In this document: one piece after another, positions 16,246-24,102 of the stretch
Layout of the letters: the number at the start of each line of letters is the position of its first letter
How positions within the stretch are numbered: position 1 is the stretch's first letter
Assembly (NCBI RefSeq): GCF_029167105.1
Contig: NZ_JARFML010000045.1
Coordinates: 1 to 60,614, forward strand
DNA from: Bradyrhizobium yuanmingense
GTDB taxonomy: Bacteria; Pseudomonadota; Alphaproteobacteria; Rhizobiales; Xanthobacteraceae
Direction: 5' to 3'
Length of the DNA stretch: 60,614 bases
The notes under the pieces: model-generated
Told to the model about the DNA's origin: nothing
Database searches by the model: none
The model's input: only the letters and a program-made list of their open reading frames with translations
Made by a program: the position numbers and the translations under genes

Positions 16246-17454
16246 TCAGGCGGGGGTGATGGTGACCGGCAGGCTGTCGAGCCCGCGCAGCGTGTTGTTG
16301 AAACGGCGCTTCGGCTCGCCCGTGATCTCGATTCTCGCGATGCGGCGCGCCAGCGCCGTCAGCATCACCTCGCCCTCGAGGCGGGCGACGAGCTGGCCGA
16401 CGCACATGTGGATGCCCGAGCCGAAGCCGACATGGCCGGAGGCGCGGCGGGTGATGTCGTAGCTGTCGGGCTTGTCCCAGCGCCGCGGATCGCGGTTGGC
16501 GGCCGCAAGGAACATCAGCACTTTCTCACCCTCACCGATTTTCGCACCTGAGAGTTCGACCTCCCGCGTCGTGGTGCGGAAGAAGGTCTGCACCGGGCTC
16601 TCGAAGCGAACGGCCTCCTCGAAGGCACCGCGCGCGAGCGTGAGGTCGTCGCGCAGCCGCTGCCATTGGTCGGGAAAGCGCGCGAGGCAATACACGGCAG
16701 CGCCAATGCCGTTGACTGTCGTGTCGAGACCGGCCGACAGCAGCGAGCGCACCAGCAGCGGCGCTTCGACGGCCGTGATGGCGCCCTCTTCGACCTGCGC
16801 ATGAATGCAGGCTCCGAAGCCGCCGGGTGCCAGGTTCTCGCGCTGGCATTGCTCGGCAACATAGGCCTGATGCGGCGCCGATCGTTCGATCGCTTCCTGG
16901 CGCAACCGGTTGGGCGGGCCGAAGGCGTTGAAGACGACGCTGGCATAAGGGATCAGATGCTCGCGCCCCTCCGGCATCAGGCCGAGCGCATCGGGGAAAA
17001 TCGACAGCGGATAGGCCTCGGCAAGGTCGGTGATCGCGTCGAAGCTGCGCTGGTCGAGCAGCGCGTCGACCCGCTCCTCCGCCGCCGCCGCGAAACGGTC
17101 GCGCACCTGCTTCATCACCGTCGGCGACAGCACCTTTGACAGGACCGCGCGGGTGCGGGTGTGCGCGGGCGGATCGGCCTCCAGGATCAGGCTCGGCGGC
17201 CGCCACGGCGTTTCCTTCTTGAAATCGGACAGACCGACGCCGCGGCTGGAGCAGAAGGTTGCGGGATCGTTCAGCACGGCGTGGACCTCGGCATAGCGCG
17301 CCACGCCATAGACGCTCCACTTGTCGAGATAGACCACGGGGGCGGCTTCCCGCAGCAGCTCATGCGCCGGATAGGGGTCGGCAAGAAAGCTCATGTCGAA
17401 GGGGTCGACGTCGAGATGCGGGACACCCGATCCCGCGCAGCCGGATGCGGTCAT
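16246..17454 (-). CDS. CYP199A-type cytochrome P450, predicted para-methoxybenzoate O-demethylase
   Basis: A 402-aa soluble P450. The haem ligand is C351 (FGSGIHMC), the oxygen-activation pair is D244-T245 (AGLDTT), and the ExxR motif lies in EEAVR. The sequence closely matches my memory of CYP199A4 of Rhodopseudomonas palustris. With a constant shift of 7, its known substrate-pocket residues are kept: R85, S88, F175, F178, R236, S237, S240 and F291. CYP199A enzymes remove para-methyl groups from 4-methoxybenzoate, veratrate and related acids. A strong GGGAGG site precedes the ATG. It heads a P450-ferredoxin-binding protein-esterase series and is divergent from a MarR gene. Confidence 0.93.
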   Translation of the reverse strand: MTASGCAGSGVPHLDVDPFDMSFLADPYPAHELLREAAPVVYLDKWSVYGVARYAEVHAVLNDPATFCSSRGVGLSDFKKETPWRPPSLILEADPPAHTRTRAVLSKVLSPTVMKQVRDRFAAAAEERVDALLDQRSFDAITDLAEAYPLSIFPDALGLMPEGREHLIPYASVVFNAFGPPNRLRQEAIERSAPHQAYVAEQCQRENLAPGGFGACIHAQVEEGAITAVEAPLLVRSLLSAGLDTTVNGIGAAVYCLARFPDQWQRLRDDLTLARGAFEEAVRFESPVQTFFRTTTREVELSGAKIGEGEKVLMFLAAANRDPRRWDKPDSYDITRRASGHVGFGSGIHMCVGQLVARLEGEVMLTALARRIARIEITGEPKRRFNNTLRGLDSLPVTITPA

Positions 17455-17537
17455 GGAAGACCTCCCTCATTTTGATCTTGTGAAAGGACGACGCATGCCC
17501 TTAGGTCTTTGGGCCCGCCGCTAAACAGAAACCCGAT

Positions 17538-18044
17538 ATGCCGCCGTCCTCGACCAAAGCCCGCCACAAGCCCGCGCCCCATGATGCAGGGCCGACGCTC
17601 GATCTCGACCGTTACGTCCCGGCGTTCATCACCTTCATCGCCAACAAGCTGTCGAACAGCGCGACCGCGTTCTATCAGAAGCAATTCGGCGTCAACGTCA
17701 CGGAATGGCGGATCATGTCGCTGCTGGCGATCGAACCCGGCATCCCGGCCTCGCGCATCTGCCACGTCATCGGCTTCGACAAGGGGCCGGTGAGCCGGAC
17801 CCTGGCAGGGCTGGAAAAGCGTGGGCTGGTGTCGATCCGCACCGACCCGAACGACGGCCGCACCCACTCGATCTCGTTGACGGCAAGGGGCCGCGCCACC
17901 CATGACAAGGTGATCGTGGCCGCGTTCGAACGCGAGCGGCGGCTGTTGTCCTGCCTCAGTAAGGACGAACGCGAGGTGCTGATCGATCTCTTGCGCCGGC
18001 TGCACGAAAATCTCGGCGCAGTGACCGGCAGCATCGACACCTGA
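17538..18044 (+). CDS. MarR-family regulator, divergent from the P450 gene
   Basis: A 168-aa MarR protein with the winged helix in the middle (TEWRIMSLLAIEPGIPASRI, then FDKGPVSRTLAGLEKRGLV) and the DPNDGRTHSI wing. It lies 83 bp from the start of the P450 operon, so it most likely represses that operon and is released by an aromatic acid or CoA thioester (inference). The ATG at 17538 has no strong ribosome site. Nothing appears truncated. Confidence 0.88.
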   Translation: MPPSSTKARHKPAPHDAGPTLDLDRYVPAFITFIANKLSNSATAFYQKQFGVNVTEWRIMSLLAIEPGIPASRICHVIGFDKGPVSRTLAGLEKRGLVSIRTDPNDGRTHSISLTARGRATHDKVIVAAFERERRLLSCLSKDEREVLIDLLRRLHENLGAVTGSIDT

Positions 18045-18195
18045 CGGGTCGCGCGCGGCGCGCAAGCTCCCGTCACTCCCGATCATGCGCCGGCATTTGC
18101 CGACGGCACCCCTTCTGCCGCGCATTGCTTCCTCCAGAAAAGAACGCGGCGGTTCGCCCGCCGTCATCTCTGTCTGGAACGGTTCGCACAAATTA

Positions 18196-18209
18196 GTTGC
18201 CTAGGCAAC
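18196..18209. promoter_or_regulatory. Orphan MarR-like operator palindrome
   Basis: GTTGCCTAGGCAAC is a perfect 14-bp palindrome of a form used by many MarR regulators. It lies in the 345-bp gap between two convergent genes (marR at 17538 and fcs) with no coding start nearby, so what it controls is unclear. Confidence 0.45.
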
Positions 18210-18256
18210 AAAAGAATCGGCAAGATAATGCGGCAGGGTTGCTGGCGTATCCCACT

Positions 18257-18361
18257 CGTCACTCCGGGGCGCGCGTAGCGCGAACCTGGAATCCATCGTG
18301 CACCACCCCTGCGGTGAAATGGATTCCGGGCTCGCGCCAAGAGGCGCGCCTCGGAATGACA
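18257..18361. repeat. Family B palindromic repeat (GTCATTCCGGGG type)
   Basis: Outer arms CGTCACTCCGGGGCGCGC and GCGCGCCTCGGAATGAC with inner arms GGAATCCAT / ATGGATTCC. It fills the space downstream of the feruloyl-CoA synthase gene. Three other copies are at 32001, 40546 and 47815. Confidence 0.85.
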
Positions 18362-18389
18362 GCGGAATGTGGCGGCGCTAACTCGGCCT

Positions 18390-20237
18390 TTACAATCCGA
18401 TCCACTCACCCGACGCATCATCGTTCAGCCGCGCCACCGCCTCTGCGCGGCGCGTCAGCACGGCGCGCTGGTTGATGTAGCCCTTGTCGGTGATCTCGCC
18501 GCCGTCGACCGACGGCGGCTCTGCGAGCAGCAGCGCGCGCGTGGCGTGGCCGGAGGAATTGCCGCTCTGCTGCTTGAGCTTCGCCAGACCCTGGGCGATC
18601 GCGGCCCTGACCTTGTCATGCGCCAGCACGTCGCTGGCCGCCGCGGTCTCGGGCAGACCGGCAACAGCGCGGCAGGCCACGATGTTCGGGAACACCAGGA
18701 AGCGCACCTCGTCGCCGCCGTGACCGGCGACGACGATGTCCTGCGCCAGCGGCGCCAGCGCGGCGATGCCGGCAACGCGCAAGCCGCCGACGCTGACCCA
18801 GGTGCCGGAATTGAGCTTGAAGTCTTCGGCAACGCGGCCGTCGAAGAACAGGCCGCGCTCGGGCCGCGCGCTATCGGCAAGCTTCACCGCGTCGCCGATC
18901 AGGTAGAAGCCCTCCGCGTCGAACGCTTGCCTGGTCAGCTCCGGTGCCTTCCAATAGCCGGGCGTGACGTTGGGGCCGCGCACCCGCACCTCCAGCTTGT
19001 CGCCGGAGGTGACGAGCTTCAGCTCGGTGCCGGGAATGGGCACGCCGATGTTGCCGGAGCGCTCGGCGAGAAAATGACAGTCGGTGGCGAGCGGTGAGGT
19101 TTCCGTCGAGCCCCAGGCCGAGACCATCGGCAGCTTGCGGCCGACCGTCTCGAGCGAGAGCTCTTCGAGAGCATCCCACAGATTCTGCGGCAGCGCCGCG
19201 CCGGCATAGAACGCGAATTTCACCTCGCCGAAGAAGCGGCGGCGCAATTCCTCGTCGCTGCGCAGCGCCGCGATCAGCATGTCGAAGCCGCGCGGCACGT
19301 TGAAATAGACCGTCGGCATCACGCTTCTGAGGTTGGCGAGCGAGGTCGCGAACAGACCGGGCGCGGGCTTGCCGCCATCGATGTAGAGCGCGCCGCCGTT
19401 GCGCAGCACGAGGTTGAAATTGTGGTTGGCGCCGAAGGTGTGGCTCCAGGGCAGCCAATCGAGAATGACGAGATCGCGGCTCCGTTCGAGGAAGGTCCAG
19501 GTCTGCGCCTTGGCCTGCTGGCTCGACGTCAGCATGCGCTGGGTGTTGATGACGGCTTTCGGCGTGCCGGTCGAGCCCGAGGTGAACAGGAATTTTGCGA
19601 TCGTATCAAGCGTCACCGCGGCGAAGGCTCTTGCGACGTCTGGCGTCTCGGGCGTTGCCGCAATGGCGCGGAACGCCAGCACCTCAGTGTCATCGGCATT
19701 GCCACTAATGATCTGCGCGTTGTGCAGCGGCTCGATGGCGGCCAGCGCTGGCGCGAACGGCTGGAGCGCAGAGACGTAGATCGCGCCGGGATCGAGCAGC
19801 GCAATCATGCTCTTGAGCTTGTCGAAATCTTTCGACATCAGCGAATAGGCCGGCGAGATCGCCGCCGAGGGCACGCCGACATGCTGGGCGGCGAGCGCGA
19901 GCAGCGCATGATCGATGCTGTTGTCCGAGAGGATCGCGACGGGGCGATCCGCGCTGAGCCCTTGCGCCAGGATCCAGGACCCGGCAGCGCGCACCTTCCG
20001 CAGCGCCTGCGCATAGGTGACGGTGATCCAGGGCATTTCGACATTGCCGCGCTCGGCCAGGAAGATCGCATCCGGCCTTTGCTGCGCCCATTGCTCCAGC
20101 CAATCGCCGGTGCAGCGCGCAGTCTCGCCGAGCGGCTCGGGCGAGCACAGAACGATGCTGCCGTCGGGCCGATGCTCTGCGACGGTCCTGGGCGTTGCGA
20201 ACAGCCCTGCAACGTCACCATGTGAGGCGACTGTCAT
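18390..20237 (-). CDS. fcs: Feruloyl-CoA synthase (ATP-dependent, AMP-forming)
   Basis: A 615-aa ANL-superfamily ligase. The P-loop-like motif FTSGSTGTPKAV, the adenylate motif AWGSTETSP and the hinge GLFFDGRVAEDFKL are present. The overall length and the insert-rich N-terminus fit bacterial feruloyl-CoA synthases, which activate ferulate, p-coumarate or caffeate with CoA. A strong GGAGGAGG site precedes the ATG. No enoyl-CoA hydratase/lyase (ech) or vanillin dehydrogenase follows, so the later steps must be encoded elsewhere. It is divergent from a MarR regulator with a dyad over its probable -35. Confidence 0.88.
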   Translation of the reverse strand: MTVASHGDVAGLFATPRTVAEHRPDGSIVLCSPEPLGETARCTGDWLEQWAQQRPDAIFLAERGNVEMPWITVTYAQALRKVRAAGSWILAQGLSADRPVAILSDNSIDHALLALAAQHVGVPSAAISPAYSLMSKDFDKLKSMIALLDPGAIYVSALQPFAPALAAIEPLHNAQIISGNADDTEVLAFRAIAATPETPDVARAFAAVTLDTIAKFLFTSGSTGTPKAVINTQRMLTSSQQAKAQTWTFLERSRDLVILDWLPWSHTFGANHNFNLVLRNGGALYIDGGKPAPGLFATSLANLRSVMPTVYFNVPRGFDMLIAALRSDEELRRRFFGEVKFAFYAGAALPQNLWDALEELSLETVGRKLPMVSAWGSTETSPLATDCHFLAERSGNIGVPIPGTELKLVTSGDKLEVRVRGPNVTPGYWKAPELTRQAFDAEGFYLIGDAVKLADSARPERGLFFDGRVAEDFKLNSGTWVSVGGLRVAGIAALAPLAQDIVVAGHGGDEVRFLVFPNIVACRAVAGLPETAAASDVLAHDKVRAAIAQGLAKLKQQSGNSSGHATRALLLAEPPSVDGGEITDKGYINQRAVLTRRAEAVARLNDDASGEWIGL

Positions 20238-20318
20238 GTGTTTCCTCCTCCATCCCGGTTACAGGATCGGCCGCGGCCTCGTTCCGGGCTGCTTTGGCCT
20301 ATAATGTTGGGCACGCCA

Positions 20319-20339
20319 ATTGTTGTCGTCAACAACAAT
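20319..20339. promoter_or_regulatory. MarR operator overlapping the fcs promoter
   Basis: ATTGTTGT and ACAACAAT form 8-bp arms around a 5-nt spacer in the 153-bp gap between fcs and marR. On the minus strand the dyad contains TTGACG (20327-20332), followed after 17 nt by CAACAT, a plausible -35/-10 for fcs. A bound repressor would block that promoter. A TATAAT (20300-20305) is also present on the plus strand for the regulator. Confidence 0.6.
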
Positions 20340-20390
20340 CTTTCGCTTCGAACCCAGGAGCGCTAGGGTTGCGCGACAGGAGACACCGAC

Positions 20391-20897
20391 GTGACAGCCA
20401 CAGCAGACCGGGCCGACACCCGCCACGCCCCGCGAAAGCGCGCCGGCAACGGCGCAGCACCAGGCAATGGCGCCGACGACATCGGCCTCGACGCGCTGGT
20501 CGGCCACGCCGGCTATGCGGTACGGCGCTTCCAGATCTGGATCTTTCAGGACTTCATCAAGACGCTAGGCGAGGTCGACATCAGGCCGACGCAATATTCG
20601 GTGCTGACCGTGATCGGCGCCAATCCGGGCCTGTCGCAGATGGCGGTGGCAAAGCGCCTCGGCATCGAGCGCGCCCGGCTGGTGCACCTGCTCGACAGCC
20701 TCGAGCAGCGCAAGCTGGTGAAGCGGATCAGGTCGAAGCAGGACCGGCGTTCGCATGCGCTGCACCTCACCGCGCAGGGCGAGACGGCGCTGACGAAATT
20801 CAAGCGGCTCGCAGCCGAGCACGAGCGGCACGTCGAGGCGAAGATCGGCAAAGAGAACCGGGCACAGCTGCTCCGGATCCTCTCCGGCTTCACCTGA
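20391..20897 (+). CDS. MarR-family regulator of feruloyl-CoA synthase
   Basis: A 168-aa MarR protein, with residues 1-30 polar and low-complexity and the winged helix at about 60-125 (GLSQMAVAKRLGIERARLVHL, then KQDRRSHALHL in the wing). The start is a GTG at 20391 after an ACAGGAG site. Its position, divergent from fcs across a clear dyad, is the classical layout for a hydroxycinnamate repressor such as CouR or FerR, which respond to the CoA thioester. That ligand is inferred. Confidence 0.88.
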   Translation: MTATADRADTRHAPRKRAGNGAAPGNGADDIGLDALVGHAGYAVRRFQIWIFQDFIKTLGEVDIRPTQYSVLTVIGANPGLSQMAVAKRLGIERARLVHLLDSLEQRKLVKRIRSKQDRRSHALHLTAQGETALTKFKRLAAEHERHVEAKIGKENRAQLLRILSGFT

Positions 20898-20903
20898 TCT
20901 CGA

Positions 20904-20922
20904 CTGCCCATGATTTGGGCAG
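20904..20922. promoter_or_regulatory. NtrC-like upstream activating dyad for atzF
   Basis: CTGCCCA and TGGGCAG are perfect 7-bp arms separated by 5 nt, giving the TGC-N11-GCA spacing of NtrC sites. The centre is about 140 bp upstream of the start site implied by the sigma-54 promoter at 21028. It lies 7 nt after the marR stop; there is no T-run, so a terminator is less likely. Confidence 0.5.
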
Positions 20923-21017
20923 ATAGGTCACTGAGGCGACCGACCGAGCGCCGGCCGAAATATCCCCCAAGCCACTGATCGCACGATAGGATCCGGCACG
21001 ATCATCCTGCCCGGTTT

Positions 21018-21027
21018 CTGTACACAA
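21018..21027. promoter_or_regulatory. Possible GntR box at the atzF promoter
   Basis: CTGTACACAA touches the -24 element of the atzF sigma-54 promoter. It resembles TTGTATGCAA found (minus strand) upstream of the importer operon at 31890-31899, giving a shared form YTGTAYRCAA. FCD-type GntR regulators, one of which is encoded in this cluster, often bind such sites. Confidence 0.4.
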
Positions 21028-21043
21028 TGGCACATCGCTTGCT
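21028..21043 (+). promoter_or_regulatory. Sigma-54 (RpoN) promoter of atzF
   Basis: TGGCAC, then 5 nt, then TTGCT exactly fits the -24/-12 consensus. The implied start site near 21053 leaves a leader of about 30 nt before the ATG at 21083. Confidence 0.75.
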
Positions 21044-21082
21044 TCACTCCGGGCGAAGACGAATTGCCGGAGTTTTGCCGCC

Positions 21083-22891
21083 ATGGGGGCCGAGCAGCCT
21101 GAAACGATCGCCGCGATTGTGGCCGCGCACCGCGCGGGCACGCCGACGCCGGCCGAGACGGTCGCGCGGACCTATCGGCGCATCCGCGACCACAACGATC
21201 CCGCCGTGTTCATCAGCCTGCGCGATGAGAAGGACGCGGTCGTGGAAGCGGAGAAGCTCGCGGCCCGGGCGGATGCTGCCAGCCTGCCGCTTTACGGCGT
21301 GCCGGTCGCGGTGAAGGACAATATCGACGCGCTGGGCTTCCCTACCACCGCGGCCTGCCCGGCTTTCTCCTACACGCCCACGCACGACTCGACCGCCGTC
21401 GAGCGCCTGCGCGCGGCCGGGGCGATCATCATCGGCAAGACCAATCTCGACCAGTTCGCGACTGGCCTCGTCGGCGTCCGCTCGCCCTACGGCATTCCCC
21501 GCAATTCGATTCGCGAGGATCTCATTCCCGGCGGCTCGAGCTCGGGCTCGGCCACCGCGGTCGGCGCCGGGCTGGTGCCGCTGTCGCTTGGCACCGACAC
21601 CGCCGGCTCCGGCCGCGTGCCGGCGATGCTCAACAATATCGTCGGGCTGAAGCCGAGCCTCGGCATGATCTCGACCGCAGGCCTGGTGCCGGCCTGCCGC
21701 ACGCTCGACTGCATCTCGGTGTTCGCACTGACGGTGGACGATGCCGCGCTCGCACTGTCGGTGATGGCCGGCCCCGACCAGGCCGATCCATTCTCGCGCG
21801 ACCGGCCGCTTCAGCCGATCACACCGATGCCGGCAAACCTGCGCCTGGGCGTGCCGCGCAACGGCCAGTTGATCTTCTTCGGCGACAAGAAAGCGGAAGC
21901 CGCCTACAGCGATGCGCTAAAGCGATGGACCGCGCTCGGGGCAAAGCTGGTCGAGTTCGACCTCGAGCCGTTCTACGAGACGGCCCGGCTGCTCTATGAG
22001 GGTCCCTGGGTCGCCGAGCGTTACCTCGTGATCAAGAACCTGCTGGCGACCGCGCCCGACACGATCCACCCCGTCACGCGGGAGATCACTGCGGCCGGCG
22101 CGCGGCTGACGGCGGCGGAAACCTTCTCGGCGCTCTATCGCCTGCAGGGCCTGCGCAAGATCGCAGAGCGCACGTTCTCCAACATCGACGCGCTGGTGCT
22201 GCCGACCGCGCCGACGGCCTATACGACCGCACAGGTGCTCGCCAATCCGATCGAGCTCAACAGCCGGCTCGGCACCTACACCAATTTTGTGAATCTGCTC
22301 GACCTCTGCGGCCTCGCCGTGCCGGCCTCGATGCGCAGCGACGGCATTCCCTTCGGCATCACGCTGCTGGCACCCGCAGGGCGCGATGCAATGCTGGCCA
22401 GCATCGGACGGGTGTTCCATGCCGATACCAAACTGACGGTCGGCGCGAAGGGTGTGGCGCAGACCCCACTCGCGCCACTGCCCGCAAATAGTGGCGATGA
22501 AATCCCGATTGCGGTGGTCGGCGCGCATCTCACCGGCATGGCGCTGAACGGGGAATTGACCGCGCTGAATGGCAAGCTGGTCGAGGCGACGAAGACCGCG
22601 CCCGACTACAAACTCTATGCGCTCAAGACGACGCCGCCGAAGCCCGGCATGTTACGCGTCGAGACCGGCACGGGCTCGGCCATCGAGCTGGAGATCTGGT
22701 CGTTGTCATCGTCCGCCTTCGGCAAGTTCGTCAACGCGATCCCCGCGCCGATGGCGATCGGCACGATCAGGCTCGCCGACGGACGTAGCGTGAAGGGATT
22801 CCTCGTCGAGCCGGAAGTGCTGGGCGATGCGCGGGACATCACGGCGTATGGCGGCTGGCGGAAGTTTATCGCGGAAGCTGCGACGGCGTAG
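21083..22891 (+). CDS. atzF: Allophanate hydrolase AtzF
   Basis: A 602-aa amidase-signature enzyme that cleaves allophanate to ammonia and carbon dioxide. The Ser-cisSer-Lys triad is K78 (VAVKDN), S152 (PGGSSSGS) and S176 (TDTAGSG), with the same spacing as in Pseudomonas AtzF. After about residue 450 comes the extra AtzF C-terminal domain of gamma-glutamylcyclotransferase-like fold, so this is not a plain amidase. No urea carboxylase lies beside it, but atzG, atzE and atzH face it on the other strand. It has its own sigma-54 promoter, implying expression under nitrogen limitation. Confidence 0.93.
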   Translation: MGAEQPETIAAIVAAHRAGTPTPAETVARTYRRIRDHNDPAVFISLRDEKDAVVEAEKLAARADAASLPLYGVPVAVKDNIDALGFPTTAACPAFSYTPTHDSTAVERLRAAGAIIIGKTNLDQFATGLVGVRSPYGIPRNSIREDLIPGGSSSGSATAVGAGLVPLSLGTDTAGSGRVPAMLNNIVGLKPSLGMISTAGLVPACRTLDCISVFALTVDDAALALSVMAGPDQADPFSRDRPLQPITPMPANLRLGVPRNGQLIFFGDKKAEAAYSDALKRWTALGAKLVEFDLEPFYETARLLYEGPWVAERYLVIKNLLATAPDTIHPVTREITAAGARLTAAETFSALYRLQGLRKIAERTFSNIDALVLPTAPTAYTTAQVLANPIELNSRLGTYTNFVNLLDLCGLAVPASMRSDGIPFGITLLAPAGRDAMLASIGRVFHADTKLTVGAKGVAQTPLAPLPANSGDEIPIAVVGAHLTGMALNGELTALNGKLVEATKTAPDYKLYALKTTPPKPGMLRVETGTGSAIELEIWSLSSSAFGKFVNAIPAPMAIGTIRLADGRSVKGFLVEPEVLGDARDITAYGGWRKFIAEAATA

Positions 22892-22894
22892 TTC

Positions 22895-22983
22895 GTAGGG
22901 TGGGTTAGCGGAGCGTAACCCACCTCTTCTGTTTCTGCGGATGTGAACAGTGATGGGTTACGCCTTCGGCTAACCCACCCTAC
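22895..22983. repeat. Family E palindromic repeat (GTAGGGTGGGTTAG type)
   Basis: Arms GTAGGGTGGGTTAG and CTAACCCACCCTAC at the ends, with inner arms GCGTAACCCA / TGGGTTACGC. It lies between the convergent atzF and GntR genes. Only one copy was seen in the window. Confidence 0.85.
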
Positions 22984-22986
22984 AAA

Positions 22987-23709
22987 CTACACCGACACCG
23001 CGTAGATCTCATACTCCCCGCGCACCAGCTCGATATGCGCTCGCATGGCGGCGGCGGCACCCTGCTTGTCGCCCCGCATGATGGCGACGACGACGCGGTC
23101 GTGCTCGGCCTGCGACTTGGCGAGGCGGCCGAGGTTGCGGAACTGGGCGCGGCGGAACGGCTGCACGCGGACGCGGGTCGCGAGCGTGATCTCGGCGATG
23201 TAGCCGTTCTGCGAGCCGGCATAGATCGCGTTGTGGAAGCGCTCGTTGACCTCGTGGAAACGCTCGGGATTGCCGGCGTAGCTCAGCACGCGCAGCTCCT
23301 CGTGGACGCCCTCCAAGCCGTGACGCTCCGCCGGCGACATGCGTTCGGCAGCAAGACCGGCGCACAAGGCCTCGAGTTCCGCCATCGCCTCGAACATGCC
23401 TTTCAGCCGCTCGACGGATGGCCGCGCCACCACGGCGCCGCGATGCGGCCGCGCCTCGACGAGGCCGCTCGCCACCAATTGGCGCAGCGCCTCGCGTACC
23501 GGCGTGCGCGAGACGTTGAAGCGCCGCGCGATGTCGGTCTCGTCCAGCGGCGAGCCCGGTGCCAGCGCTCCCCGCACGATCTCGTCGGCAAGCTGCAACC
23601 GCAGCTCCTCGGCGCGCGTGACCTTCAGCAGCGACGGCGATGCACGGTCAACGCGCGGCACCACCGGCTCGGCCGGCAATGCGCCCTGCGGAAGATCATC
23701 AAGCGTCAT
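22987..23709 (-). CDS. GntR-family (FCD domain) regulator of the atz cluster
   Basis: A 240-aa FadR-type protein. The N-terminal winged helix contains DIARRFNVSRTPVREALR, followed by the FCD ligand domain with its metal-binding histidines (HEVNERFH...H). I chose the ATG at 23709 because it overlaps the atzH stop by 4 nt. It is the last gene of the importer-atzGEH unit and probably senses a pathway intermediate, giving substrate-specific control on top of nitrogen control (inference). Confidence 0.9.
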   Translation of the reverse strand: MTLDDLPQGALPAEPVVPRVDRASPSLLKVTRAEELRLQLADEIVRGALAPGSPLDETDIARRFNVSRTPVREALRQLVASGLVEARPHRGAVVARPSVERLKGMFEAMAELEALCAGLAAERMSPAERHGLEGVHEELRVLSYAGNPERFHEVNERFHNAIYAGSQNGYIAEITLATRVRVQPFRRAQFRNLGRLAKSQAEHDRVVVAIMRGDKQGAAAAMRAHIELVRGEYEIYAVSV

Positions 23710-24101
23710 ACGGTCTCTTTCGGCTCCTCGATGATGCTGACATGAGCGGCGACGACGCGCCAGCCCTCCGGAAAACGTATCCACGTCTGCATCTGCCGGC
23801 CGACCTTGCCGGGAGCCGTATCGCGATAGAACAAGGTGGACGCCACGGCCGTGTCACGGCCATAGCTGGTGATCACGGTTTTGGCGGTGCGGCGCTTGAG
23901 GCCGACCGGCGAACGGCCGGCGCGGAAACCGGAGATTGCCTCGTAGCCATAGAGGTTCTCGCCGATGCCGTAGCGCAAGGTGCGCGGATCGTTGCGGAAC
24001 AGCTCGCCGAGCACCGCGACGTCGTTGCTGACGAGGGCCTGCTCATAGCGCTCGAACGCGGCTTTGACTTCCGCAATCACGTCGGGGAGATCGATCTGCA
24101 T
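23706..24101 (-). CDS. atzH: AtzH, 1,3-dicarboxyurea amidohydrolase (DUF3225, SnoaL-like)
   Basis: A 131-aa SnoaL/NTF2-fold protein of the DUF3225 family. In Pseudomonas ADP, AtzH converts 1,3-dicarboxyurea from AtzE into allophanate for AtzF. The two residues reported as essential there (Tyr22, Arg46) correspond to Y19 and R43 here with identical spacing. The start MQIDLPDVI lies 1 nt after the atzE stop, and the stop overlaps the GntR start. The family also includes HpxZ of oxalurate breakdown, but the partners here are atzG/E/F. Confidence 0.9.
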   Translation of the reverse strand: MQIDLPDVIAEVKAAFERYEQALVSNDVAVLGELFRNDPRTLRYGIGENLYGYEAISGFRAGRSPVGLKRRTAKTVITSYGRDTAVASTLFYRDTAPGKVGRQMQTWIRFPEGWRVVAAHVSIIEEPKETV

Positions 24102-24102
24102 C

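Noticed and set aside
20904..20922. The dyad as a terminator of the upstream marR gene
   Set aside because: There is no T-run after the stem and the stem is only 7 bp; the spacing and position suit an NtrC-type site better, although this is not certain.
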